Below, piece by piece: positions 1 through 10,619 of a DNA stretch of 64,000 nt; the first letter of the stretch is position 1; every line of letters begins with the position of its first letter. A model generated the notes under the pieces. It saw nothing but the letters and a program-made list of their open reading frames with translations. It did not search any database and was not told the DNA's origin. The stretch comes from Cryptomeria japonica. Lineage: Eukaryota > Streptophyta > Pinopsida > Cupressales > Cupressaceae. The stretch is taken from assembly GCF_030272615.1 (NCBI RefSeq), contig NW_026728908.1:372001-436000 (forward strand), written 5' to 3'. The translations under genes were made by a program, and so were the position numbers.

Positions 1-794
1 ACCCAGATGATAAATAGCTCCAATGGCAATGAGATCTGAGATTTCTGTAGATAACTAGAAGGTCTGAAACACAATGCTGATTGCAATTTGGAGATGTCAA
101 ACTCTCCAAAATCTCCTCCAAACCCTAGCACAACTTAGCAATGAAATACTAACAAACCCTTGCTCAAACAAATCTAAACCTACTGCAAGCACTGTTCATG
201 TTACTGTTCATGACATTGTTCACACACTGTTCATGGCATTGCCAATAAACACCCAAATTGAATTATGAATGAATTCACCCTTCAAAAAATGTTGGGTTTT
301 CGTCCAACCTTTCAATCTCCAGGGAGTTTTCATTCCCAAAAGTCTGATCTGCTGCTGAAACTCTTCTTCAGAGTTCAAACCCAATTTGTTGTTGGAAAAA
401 TGAATGCTTGAATGCTGAAATGAAACCTCCTCATGTTGCTTTATTGACTAACAACCCTAATAGAAACTTTTAGGGTTTTCTCTTAATTTTAATAAAGTTT
501 ATTCCTAAAAAATAGGGATCTCCCCTTAAAAAATAGGAACTACAACCAAAACTTCGAGAATGATTCTTGGGGTCCCCTGCTGCATCCCGGTCAACTCCTA
601 GTCAATTCCTAAAATTTAGGTCACCCTCCTAAAATTTAGGAGATTGCCTCCGACTGTCCAAAATGGCTTATAAAGCCACTACGTAGCTCCACAAGCCTCA
701 AAATGGGTCTCCTTTCCACTCCACTGGCTTACGGGAACTCGATGATAGGCCAATCCCTATTCAACTGCTTGTCACCTAGGGAGGGGACATTACA
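1..794 (-). mobile_element. Partial LTR, minus orientation, cut by the window edge
   Basis: Read on the minus strand the segment starts TGTAATGTCCCC, that is, the plus strand ends with ggggacattaca at 794. This is a common 5' end for plant Ty3-type LTRs. The sequence holds no coding domain and its composition differs from the GC-richer coding remnant on its right, so 794 looks like an insertion boundary. The other end, the internal region and the partner target duplication lie outside the window, so family and completeness are unknown. It could also be a solo LTR. Confidence 0.42.
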
Positions 795-978
795 AAAACC
801 ATCAATAGAACCAACATCTCCTTCCCAAGTAGCCTAGACACTGCCAACGCTCACCGCACCAAGGGCACCAAAGCCAAAACGGGAAGCCACAGAGAAGAGA
901 ACAAGGCGATGCAACAGGATCCCAACAAGAATAAACCCACCACCGAGCAAGCCACAAAACTCCCAAGATTGAACATAG

Positions 979-1470
979 CTAGACCACAAATGCAGCCAAA
1001 GCCAAAAAAAACCCTCCACCAATGTAGCTGCTGATGGGAGCCACCAAGATAATGGAGGTCAATGAAAGGTCACTACCAAAACAGGGGACAAACCCCAAGA
1101 GCAGTGCTGGAAAACAAGCGTAATCGCCAACTGAAAACCCACAAGAGCAGTGCTGGAAAAAACTAAAAACTCTCTTCCAACCAAGTCGAACCAACACACC
1201 TCCATTGATCATAAATGGAGATGGGAAAAGCAACAAAAACCAAAGGATTCCAAGCACGAACAAAGCCCCAGACACCTTCGGCACCTCAGAATCACAGCTG
1301 CTACAGGAGCTAGAGTCCAAGAGAACACCCAAGCACCAAGCTTCACGAGAAGCCACGCCCCCATCAGCACTGGAATCATCATCTTCATCATTGCCCTCCT
1401 TTGAAACACCACTCACGCCTCCCTTGCTCACAGCCATTTCAAAAAACTTCAAAGTTTCTAATTGTTTCAT
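979..1470 (-). pseudogene. Unidentified minus-strand coding remnant
   Basis: An open frame of 163 codons begins MKQLETLKFF, with a second in-frame Met nearby (MAVSKGG), continues into a Ser/Asp/Glu-rich stretch (residues about 20-60) and ends in hydrophobic residues. A second frame continues it toward 834. A short perfect repeat (the 16-mer caagagcagtgctgga near 1098 and 1142) lies inside. I do not recognise a family. The position, cut on the left by the LTR end at 794, suggests the 5' part of another retroelement, such as a LINE ORF1 leader, interrupted by that insertion. This is inference from layout only, and the frame could be fortuitous. Confidence 0.22.
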
Positions 1471-1938
1471 TAGTTTGAATGAATGGATATTTTAAATATC
1501 ATCCACAAGGCCAGACAGCCTATTGGACTCACGGATAGATAGCAACACATATAAGTACAAAATCCCATAACAAATAGACCACCAACAGTGCATCAATTTG
1601 ACCTCCCTTATCTTGAATTTTCTGCTTTGAATCTTGATAAGGTAATCTGCAACTGTTGTTATATTTTCTTCTTCAAACAGATTATTCAAAGAATCTAAGA
1701 TATGTATAATCAGAAAACCCTAATCTAAAATGGAAGTTTAAACCAAATGATAGAAAGATGACTGAAGTCATTACCACAACATGCATTTCTATTGCTTCAT
1801 GACATGAAGGATTTTCACCTTTTGATAAGCATATTTTAGTTTACACTATATGTATATATGGCTGCATGAGACACAGTGGGAGTGAGGAGAGAGGAAAGAA
1901 AGTATCACAATAATATTTTGTTTGTGATGATTTTGCAG

Positions 1939-2090
1939 CAAAAGAAGAAGCAGCAAGGGGTCAAGTCACAGCTATTCTGACAGGGGCTATCGCAGTCCTA
2001 CTAGGTGTGGGGTATCTTGTATTGGTACAAATATTAGATTCAAGGGGCATTGTACTCCAACCTCCTCCTCCTGAGGCATTTGACCCTTGA
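1939..2090 (+). CDS. 3'-terminal exon of a host gene, small single-span membrane protein
   Basis: A pyrimidine-rich tract ending ttttgcag (1931-1938) is a strong splice acceptor. From it a frame (split first codon, then 49 codons from 1941) runs to TGA at 2088-2090. The protein end begins KEEAARGQV, passes through one hydrophobic span of about 20 residues (ILTGAIAVLLGVGYLVLV) and finishes with a short polar tail ending PPPPEAFDP. Codons are undamaged, unlike the transposon remnants all around. The form resembles conserved plastid or organelle membrane proteins of plants with one C-terminal span, but I cannot name the gene. Upstream exons must lie left of 1500 or outside the window. The intron seems to hold the retroelement debris at 1-1500. 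Confidence 0.62.
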
Positions 2091-3714
2091 CTCTATCAAA
2101 ACATCAATAGTTTTGTGTTTATACATACATAGTTTCTTCCTCTTGTTGCACTAATTCGAAACCTTAAAGGAATGGCTGCAATCTTGTCGGATATGTTGAT
2201 TTTGCAAAATTACATTTCCTTTTTCATGTTGGCAAATCTAGGAAACAAAATCTTCCAAACACATTGTATGAACGTAAAGTTGAAAAAAAATTGAAATTGT
2301 TTATAGTGCTGCTTTGAAGATTTCCACATTCGTTATCTATCACATGCAATTCCTTTCACTCTTAAATCTCGATGAGTTTGTACACAAATTATGATGAATA
2401 TCCATTTTTTAGTTTGAATAAGATATTTATTTTAATATCATGTGCATTTATGTCTTGAATGATCTATTACTCTTATTCAATCTTTTGATTGTACTGACAA
2501 AATTGCACTAATGGAAAATTAAGAAATATTTGAAATTTGTTGAATGGGTGAAATTTGTAGAATAACCAAGGTTACAAAAGAATGACCATTTAAACATTGA
2601 TCTAATATGAGGTATAAAGACATGTCTATGTGCAGCTTTAAGTTATCTGGATCACAAATTTTTTTTATGAGCCTAGTTTTTCTATTGAATGTAAGAGGTA
2701 AGTGAGAAGCCAAATAATCAATGCCTTTATAATTTCCAAGGGTGAATGTACTCTGAACAACATCAATCGAGTTTTTAAAAACCATTAGTAGAAAAGCAAC
2801 AATTATGTGCATGATTAGAGAATGATAAACTGATAAACTTTTCGATTCAAAACATTAGTTTTGTAGCTGAGCAAACTAAACTTCATTTCATAGGATTAGA
2901 AGGTCTTCATTGTATGTATAGTATTTAAGTATGATGCAATGCAAAACTTCCAAGCCGGAGCATATATCTAATATCTCCTTAGATTACTACCCCTAGGTTT
3001 GGTGTTAAGGATGCTAATGCACTTCTTTTAATGAAAGAAACATCATTGTTGATGGAAGCCATAACCCTGTTGCATTGGATTAAAGGGTGATCAAGTGGGC
3101 GGAAGGAACCCCAAAACAAGTAAAATTAATGATATTGCAATATAACCTCCAGGCAAAATATTAAAAACTTGTAAATTTGATATTAGAAAAATCTCATAAC
3201 AGACTTGTAGGATGGGTGAGTGCAAGTTTTTGGGGGCTGAAAATAATATCAAATGGGTATTTTTCTTCTGAAAATCAGAGGTATATGACATTGTGTAAAA
3301 TATGAAAAGCAGAATTATTTTTCTAATTTTTAAATCTGTAATTTTTTCTCATATCTGAATCATAAAAGTTGATTAAGAAAATGATATTTAAAAGGTTTTT
3401 TTTTTCAATTTTGACTCTAAAAAACATGTGCATGCATAGACAGGTTACGGACTAGTAAATGAAAGCATTTTTCAAAATCATTTTATAGACATACAAATAA
3501 AATTAAAAATATGTAAACAAAAATTGTAAAATAAAAGAGTCAAAAGACAAATTGAATGTGGGGTATACGTGAAATAATTGTCTGAAAATAAAGTTACTTA
3601 AAAGGAATATATATAAACTATAATAAATAGGGAAAATTGTGTCTTTAGTGGTGAATCTTGTCAATTGGAAAATAGTTTTGAATTTGGTAAATGTATGTTG
3701 CAATCCAAAGGGAG
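2091..3714. other. 3' flank of the host exon, no gene seen
   Basis: Unique-looking AT-rich sequence after the TGA at 2088-2090. The first 150-200 bases are the likely 3' untranslated region. Short open frames here have no recognisable motif or sensible composition. No structural RNA or repeat was recognised. Confidence 0.5.
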
Positions 3715-4961
3715 ATCAAATCATCATGGTTTTACTAATTAATATTAAATTATTATTATTATTATTTTTGGCAAATTAATATTAAATTATTATTAAAATA
3801 TGATTATATTATTATGTTTTAATATATTCTTGTTATTATATTTTTATATTTCCATTAAAATCTTTACAAAAGCATAAAAGCTTTTAGTACCATATTATTA
3901 TTATTATTATATTATAATATTTTTATATTTCTATTAAACTCTTGTTAAAAGCAAAATAATTATTAATCATGCCAAGGTAGAACTATTACATTCATTCAAT
4001 TCTATTTTCCAATTAGTTCAACCAATCAGCATTCATAATTGAAAATTTTGAACAAAAAATCTATAGTACATATTTATTTTATATTTTACAAAATTTCTAA
4101 AATATCATTTTTCTTTAATTCTATTGGTTCATATTGAAAACAATGAGAATTCAATTTTCTTCGTGTAAAATAATATATTTATCTTTTCTATTAATTATTT
4201 GTTGGAAAGTATTTCAAATCTTTTTATTTTTTATTTAAGGTCTTATGTAACATCCAATAATATTATTTAAAGATCTTGTTTTATGCTTTAATTTGATTTA
4301 AAAAATAACAAAGAAAAAAAGGTGATAAAGAAAATCTAAGATAAAAACATCTTTTACAAGATAGACATAGATATTTTAAATATTTAAGTTATTTTTTTAT
4401 TTGTAGAAAATAAAATATACAATGTAAATATTTTTATTTGAATAATAAATTGATTAAATAGAATTTAAATTATTTAAATGATTTGAGATTGAAATATTTA
4501 ATTGTAAATGATGATTAAAAAGAAAGGAGATAAGATATTGTTTAACTTTTTTTAATTATATATATAATTAAAATATATATCTTATTAATTCATATTATAT
4601 AATAATCTAAATAAATTCAATTTAGTAATATACTATTTTGATATAATTTTAACTACTAAATATTTAATTTATGGTAGATATATGATATCTTTATTATTTG
4701 TATGTGTTTTATATAAATAAGATTTATATTTATTATTATATATCTTAATAATAACATTATAAAATAAAAATATATTATAATTTTAACATATAATATTAAT
4801 TAAATATTAAATATACTATTTGTATTATTTATTCATATTCTTTAATTAAATACATGTATCTCTTTAGCTCTTTTTAAATATTTATCTCTTTAGTTCATTT
4901 CATGCAAATATCTAGAATGTTATTTGCAATTAATAAATATATTTCAAATCATTTTATAACT

Positions 4962-4993
<32 letters not shown>

Positions 4994-5050
4994 AACACTA
5001 TTGGTAGGAACTTGACGCATTGCGTCCCTTGTTATTATGATACTATAATA
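3715..5050 (+). repeat. Dispersed AT-rich repeat, copy A
   Basis: Very AT-rich block with a (CT)n run followed by a segment centred on ttggtaggaacttgac (4995-5034). The same landmarks occur in reverse complement at 44604-45790: the ttgg(c/t)aggaacttgac core with the same flanks (44604-44645), a (GA)n run beside it, and the gtgtaaaataatatattt motif (4155-4175 here). Spacing and order agree, so both are copies of one non-coding repeat family. Outer borders were not resolved. The copies are well diverged, so this family is old. Confidence 0.5.
4969..4993. repeat. (CT)n microsatellite
   Basis: About 12 CT units inside dispersed repeat copy A. The partner copy has a (GA)n run in the equivalent place (44893-44909), so the microsatellite was already part of the ancestral repeat. 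Confidence 0.9.
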
Positions 5051-5356
5051 TCATTATATTTTTATTTTATATTCCTTTAGAAAAAAAATGGATTTTTATG
5101 TAAGGACATTTTCAATCTCCTAATTTATAATATTATTTCTAATCTATTATTATACTACTATTTTATTATATTGTATATTTAAAACAATGTAGAAATATTT
5201 TTTTGTTTTTATATATATTTATTAAGAATATTAGCGTACTAATCGTGTAATAAAAACAAGTGTCACGTAGTAGCGAATACTTGCCTTCATAGTATTGTAA
5301 TTAAAATATTTGTTGTAGTTCTTAATTATTATGATTTTGAATTATTATTATTTTAA

Positions 5357-5382
5357 TTATATTTATGTAATATTAATTATAA
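5357..5382 (+). repeat. 26-bp direct repeat, partner at 8974-8999
   Basis: The 26 bases here recur exactly at 8974-8999 and brace a 3.6-kb block holding two retroposon pieces. It may be an unusually long target duplication or just an AT-rich local duplication. The sequence is of low complexity, so caution is needed. Confidence 0.4.
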
Positions 5383-5386
5383 CTCT

Positions 5387-7083
5387 ATGTAATATTTATT
5401 TAAGGAATGGTACCAAAGATGACGACTTCCCTAATCTTGTAGATATTATTTCAAAGGAAATGACTTGTGATGAAGTTGGCACCAAGTATAATCATTATGG
5501 GAATTAAGTAGGATAAAAAGCTTATTACTTTGAGCTGGCCTTGTACACACTTCGCGAATGGCACATGTGAACCCGTCTCTCAAAGCACAAACATCCCCAT
5601 CAAACGTTTAAAGGATAAATGTTGTATTGCTAACACTCGCTTGGACTGATTGCAGGTACCTTGGGGTACGCAATTATTCCTTATTTCTTTCCATTTATAT
5701 CTTTCAGTGACAAGTGGTAAGGATTTAGCATGTGTGATTTGCTATCTTGTCAGTACTAAAACGAGGTATTTCTTTAGCATGCCTTTCACCATTAATACTA
5801 TGCATGCGAAGGATAGTTAATCCTCTTGCCAAGCTCCTCATTTTTCTACACAACATTCTGCGAATTCGAGAGGGTTTCAATTTCAAGGCCATGTTTCCCC
5901 AAGTTACTTCAGAGGAAGAGGGTGAAATCTGTTGCGTAGTCTAGTCTTGCAGAGCTAGAGAGCCCAAATGGAATACCTTCCACGAAACTATAGAATTTGG
6001 GTGCTCGTTGTAGAAGGGGAGCTCCCATTTTCAAGCACCATCAGAGAAGATCAACTCAACTAAATGTTCAAATCCCACCGTTTCCAATACAAAGGAGCAT
6101 CAAAAGAGTTGCCCTAACGCTAGAAGGGTAATATTTGCCTCCCAAGTCGTCTCTATTTTTCTTTCCAACACTTTTGATTTACTCCAGTCTCTGTCGCTTC
6201 TTCAATTAATTGTTGAGAAGGTAGTCAAGGATGAGTTTCTTCATGACAACACACTCCTTAGAGCAGTGCAAGCATATGACTTGTGGAAAGGGCAAGGACA
6301 CATTGGTGGTCTGTTTCCACGTCACTTCCTGCTCAATGGTAGGGTCTACACTACAATATATGATACCATCAAAACCTCACTAGAATTGCAAAATATGAAT
6401 GATCTACTTTAGGTTCTCTAGAGGTATATCTCAATGGTGGGAGAAGATCGTGCAGACAACATTCAACGCAAGACTAATGCAATTTTGGTTCTTCTCGGCC
6501 ATGTTCATGAGGAGCCTACACCAATAGACGCTCTCATTCCTCCTCCTTCGATTTCAACAACTCAAGCCCCTGTTGCTCCAAAACTTTTTGAGTGGGATAA
6601 TACAAGTTCTTGTTGGGCTACTCCTCATGTTGTTGGTAAAAACAACTTATTAGTTCCTTCTTCTGAGGGCATTGGTTTGGGTAATATTGCAGTCGTTCCT
6701 CCTCCCTTGCCCACTCTAATTCCCAACCTAAACAATCCCCTACTTGCTCCTTCTGCATTTGGCGAATTTGATGAACATCAAGGTGAAAATGATGTACAGG
6801 TTGATGAGATGAGGAATAGGAAAATCTTTGTTTCATTTTATTCCAATTTTGTTGTAATACAGTCGGCTATAAGGGTTGCAATTTTGTTATCTAGTCCAAA
6901 TACTTGTATAGGGATCAATACTTTGGGTCTTCGTAGGTCATGGATGTTAGTTCTTTGAATGCACAATTGTCATGTGCTCTTATCTGGCTATGAAGAGTTT
7001 TCTTCAGTCTAAATTTTGTACTTTGTAATCCTTTTTATACTTATATATATATATAGGTGCCCCGCCTTTTGCTTAAAAAAATG
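5387..7083 (+). mobile_element. Retroposon-like fragment with oligo-A end
   Basis: The block ends tgccccgccttttgcttaaaaaaa (6-7 A at about 7075-7081), the type of 3' tail seen on plant LINEs and processed inserts. A 174-codon frame (6434-6958) encodes a Pro-rich segment without a recognised domain. Earlier parts (5980-6400) look coding but are broken by stops. A 9-base match (tataactct at 5378-5386 and 7084-7092) could be a target duplication but is short enough to be chance. No RT domain is visible, so it is either a 5'-truncated LINE or a non-autonomous relative. Confidence 0.3.
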
Positions 7084-7225
7084 TATAACTCTCACTTCAA
7101 TAAAATGGTATTAAAAATTATAATATAATATAAACATTATAGTACAAATATACATCTTTCTTAAAAACATGATCCTAATTTAATCAAAAAGTTTATATAA
7201 TTATAATTATAATAATAAAATTAAT
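7084..7225. other. AT-rich spacer
   Basis: Simple AT-rich sequence between two retroposon pieces. It served as the integration site of the minus-strand LINE that follows. Nothing else is seen. Confidence 0.4.
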
Positions 7226-7242
7226 CTTAAACTTAATTATTA
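7226..7242 (+). repeat. 17-bp target-site duplication, left copy
   Basis: The sequence cttaaacttaattatta is repeated exactly at 8928-8944. The copies abut the A-rich 3' end and the 5' truncation point of the LINE between them, as expected for target-primed reverse transcription. Confidence 0.85.
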
Positions 7243-7357
7243 TTTTTATTTATTTTTAAGTAAGTTCTGCCAAGGGGGCAGTACCCTTTATATTGCCTTC
7301 AAAAAGAACCTTACAAGGGCTACAAAGATGAACTTCTTTGTCTACATTCCACATGGA

Positions 7358-7741
7358 TCAATTATACAAATACTTGATCCCATTTCCCATTGCTACTAAC
7401 CTATCCCCTACTCCATCAGGAAATAAATCAGCATTTTCTTGCAAGAAAGCTTCAAACTTTTCCATGTTATTTTCCTTGACAATGCTTGCCTTGAAAATGG
7501 ACCAAGCCTTCTGCATCTTTTTCTTCTTCCCTACTACCTGCAAACCAAAATACCCCAACATACAACCATCTGCTGGGCTAGAAACTATTCCATCCAATGC
7601 TCTCATGACTTCAAGGTAAATGTCTTCATCCAATGTCCTGCGCAAGATGCCATTGGCTAAAATGGGGTGACCCAACACCTGGATAATAGGTTGAAACAGA
7701 CGTCCATCAGACGACCGTCGTGGACATGTCCCCCTGTCCAA
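7358..7741 (-). pseudogene. Open frame in the LINE 3' part, unknown product
   Basis: A 127-codon frame downstream of the RNase H domain on the same strand, about 550 bases after its stop. Its translation looks protein-like, for example GYFGLQVVGKKKK and FEAFLQENADLFPDGVGD. I do not recognise a domain. It may be a C-terminal extension of ORF2 separated by a frameshift, a third ORF, or captured host sequence in the LINE 3' region. Confidence 0.4.
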
Positions 7742-8294
7742 TAATCGGGACCCAAAATGTCCACCACTGATGCTTTTTCCTGGTCATTGGCATTTTTGAA
7801 CAGCCGCTCCACCTATTCTTTAGGCGTTTCCTCCATACCAACGATCTTGCTGCATTTACAAATGATGCCTACGTAATCCGCCATGTTTCCGAGAACTGCA
7901 TATGAGATCCTAGATAATTTGCTATATACTGATCTCGATCAATGCTACTCTTCCAATGAAGCTTGATGCAATCCGATTGTCGGCGTTTTGTCTGTGAGGG
8001 GATTACCATATACTCAGTCATCATTGACAAAACCATCCTATCTATCCCTCTCACTCTCCTACTACTGCCTCCATTTCATACTTCTTCATAGATTTACCCT
8101 TACAGCCGAAGGATAATAGTCAAGTTAACCAGTCCCCTTACGAAGAAATCTTCAACAATCTGTAGATTCTCGAGAAAAATTACCGATCACTGACAAATAT
8201 GGAGCATGGCAGACCTCGAAGACTGTGCAATCATGCCTAAAAAACTTTATCACCTATCTTCTATGCACACAGCCTTTCTCAGACAAGATCTCTG

Positions 8295-8926
8295 CTATCC
8301 GATTTCGGTTCTAGGAATCCCGACTTTGTCTGCCGCAAGGACTGAAATTAGACCATCCGGTAATTCCTTAACCTGAGACAACTGAGTAGGTACTTCACAC
8401 TCAATTCCACGGTTTGCCAACCAATCCGCCGCCGAGTTACCCTCTCGATATATGTGTTTAAGAGAATATCTGTCTAGGCTATCGCATAATCCCTGAATCT
8501 TGGGACGGCTCGCCTCCAATTTCCAGTTCTCAAACTTCTGATTTATTATCCCATTCAAAACAATAAGGGAATCACCTTCTATTTCTAGGGAACGGAATCC
8601 TCGGCCCGCACTCCATTCCAATCCAGCTAATAGCCCTGCAATTTCTGCCATATTGTTTGAAGTGACTCCTAATGGACCAAAGTTTGCTCCAACAAAATTG
8701 CCAAATTCATCCCTAATAATAGCGCCATAACCCAATTTACTAGGATTGCCGCCGTTGGCCCCATCAAAATTTACCTTCAAGCTTCCCGCTTTGGGAGGAA
8801 TCCAAACTGTACATGCTCTGTTCTGCTTCTTATCAACAAACTTATAACTACTTATCTTCATCAAATTCCATAGCCTTTCCATCTCTTTGTCCCAGGAAGA
8901 ATAGGCACAATACTTCCTTCCCACTA
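8295..8926 (-). pseudogene. LINE RNase H domain (C-terminal part of ORF2)
   Basis: Open from the truncation point to TGA or TAA at 8295. The first codon is not ATG, so this is the tail of a longer ORF2. The plant RVT_3/RNase H fold is clear: first Asp in VNFDGA, Glu in NNMAEIAGL, second Asp in EGDS, last Asp in NSAADWLAN. That is the complete D-E-D-D set, so the domain would be catalytically plausible. RNase H would degrade the RNA template during second-strand synthesis. Without RT and a promoter the copy cannot move on its own. Confidence 0.8.
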
Positions 8927-8927
8927 C

Positions 8928-8944
8928 CTTAAACTTAATTATTA
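8928..8944 (+). repeat. 17-bp target-site duplication, right copy
   Basis: Exact partner of 7226-7242. The minus-strand LINE begins immediately to its left. Confidence 0.85.
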
Positions 8945-9231
8945 ATTATTAATTTAAAATTATATAATTTTACTTATATTTATGTAATATTAATTATAAG
9001 TGATCTTAATAAAATAACTATTAATAATTATGCATATGTACACATTTCCAATACGTTGAAGGTTTGAGCTCTCCAACTTCCTACTCAAAAAGTTTAAATT
9101 CCTGGTTTGCAAGTGGTGGCTAACAATGGAGGGGTCCCTACCCCTCCACCTGTGGACCCTCCTCCCAATGCAGTTGTTGTACCCTTCGGGGTCCTTATAC
9201 GAAGACACAAGGAGTTCACAATGGGGTCCTT

Positions 9232-10445
9232 GTGGATTCCTCCCATGTTGATAAGGATGGTTCTTGTGAGGGAGCAGACAAGGACAAACATGCACACCAA
9301 AAAGAAATCGGAAAACCCAATAACTGGAAGAGTGTGTTGGTTGACGAGAATCAAGGACAAATAGTCCAAAACATAATCTCAGAGTGTATACAAACTAAGG
9401 AAGGAATTGAAATTCGACTTCTTGACTCTATGGTTGATCATATCATATCATCAATGAACAACAACATGTTGGTTGGGAAATTTTCCTCATTTAGGCCAAC
9501 AATTGATATGGTAAGAAGATGGGTAGTGGCTAGATGAAATTTGAAAGGAAGTGTGACATCGACTGTTATTCTTGGAGCACATTTCTTTTTTAATTTCACA
9601 GTTGACGAGGACCTATTGGCAGTTCTTGTTGGTTCTTGGGCATATGGGAAGCATTATCTGTCCCTATGCAAGTGGAAACCAAGGTTCAACCCTGCTACTA
9701 ATCTCCACAAGATTGCACCAGTGTAGGTTAGGATGTCAAGATTTCCGTTGGAATTCTGGGATGAACAAATCTTCAGGTGGATTGGAAGTACGTTTGGGAA
9801 CTATGTGGCTATAGACGATGTAACCAAGGCGAAGTCCATGCTAGTATTTGTCCGGTTATATGTTAATGTTGTTAATAAAGCTCTCCCAAATTTCATTAAA
9901 TTACAATGAAAGATGGGGAAATGGACCTAAGCACTGGTTTATGAGAGTGCCACGGTTTATTGTCAAAGGTGCTCCAAACCAAGGCATGTGATTTTAGAGT
10001 GCAAAGCCCCCTGGAGAAACAACCAAAGCTGAAGAAGAAATGTACTTCCCCCCATGTGATTGAGGAAAAAAGGAGTGATGGGGAAGTCTCAGAGGATGAG
10101 ACTGATGAATATCCATTCACAAATGGAATTCTAAAATTAATGAAAACTTCAAACAAAACTACTACCCCCTTTAAGGAGCAAATTTCTCTTGAGATGGTAT
10201 CTCGATCAATTGAAGGGGAGCTAAAATCCCTTGAAAAAATGATCCAACCGGAGGAAGGAGAAATTCTCTCTACTCCAAGTGCTAGAAACTCTAGAGGAGA
10301 GACTTCAATGATTTCTGGTAGCTGTGTTGTAATGAAAAGGACTGAACCCTCTCCAATGAAGAGACCCCTGAATCCAAAAAGCCCTTCCTATCCTCGGGTG
10401 CTACCACTAGCAATCTGTTGCCTGTGGATGAGGAAGATTGGATAA
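9232..10445 (+). pseudogene. LINE ORF1 remnant (nucleic-acid-binding protein)
   Basis: Several frames together form an ORF1. A DUF4283-like region lies at about 9450-9900 (blocks FRPTIDMVRRW, LVGSWAYGKHYLS, RFPLEFWDEQIF). It is followed at about 9958-10000 by a CCHC knuckle, CQRCSKPRHVILEC, with the full C-x2-C-x4-H-x4-C spacing. A Lys/Glu-rich C-terminal part follows. In plant LINEs this protein binds the element RNA and accompanies it to the nucleus. At least three stops or shifts (about 9537, 9726, 9900) disable it. Confidence 0.65.
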
Positions 10446-10480
10446 CCCCCCCCCCCCCCCCAAAAAAAAAAAAAAAAAAA
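10446..10480 (+). repeat. Poly-C/poly-A homopolymer pair
   Basis: About 16 C directly followed by about 19 A, near the end of the decayed ORF1. It lies in the interior of the LINE, not at its 3' end. The LINE at 45.9 kb also has a 14-C run inside its ORF1. Such runs are prone to slippage and shift the frame. Confidence 0.9.
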
Positions 10481-10619
10481 CCAGAGGTAAGAAAATTGAT
10501 GTGGGTGTTGAAAATAAGATTGGTTGTTCCCTACACAAAGACTCAAGGTAGAAAGAGGTAGCAAGGGAAATCGCCAAAAGGAGGCAGAGAACCCTTGATG
10601 CAATATCCAAATATAAAAA

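Larger units (their letters stand above)
7243..8927 (-). mobile_element. 5'-truncated LINE insertion, minus strand
   Basis: Non-LTR retrotransposon bounded by perfect 17-bp direct repeats. Its minus-strand 3' end is A-rich (cttaaaaataaataaaaa). The 1.68 kb retained covers the RNase H domain and the 3' part, so reverse transcription stopped just upstream of RNase H, giving the usual dead-on-arrival copy. The perfect duplications and an uninterrupted 210-codon frame suggest it is younger than the decayed LINE at 9.06-14.8 kb. That LINE also carries RNase H and may be related. Confidence 0.82.

Noticed and set aside
834-1022. Short minus-strand hydrophobic frame as a membrane protein gene
   Set aside because: It overlaps the 979-1470 remnant in another frame, has no motif and ends at a retroelement border. 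Best seen as part of the same debris.
5378-7092. 9-bp repeat tataactct as a proven target duplication of the 5.4-7.1 kb fragment
   Set aside because: Nine AT-rich bases can match by chance and the 5' end of the fragment has no independent support.
10388-10610. Minus-strand frames with Phe and Gly runs
   Set aside because: They come from the poly-C/poly-A run and lie antisense to a LINE ORF1.
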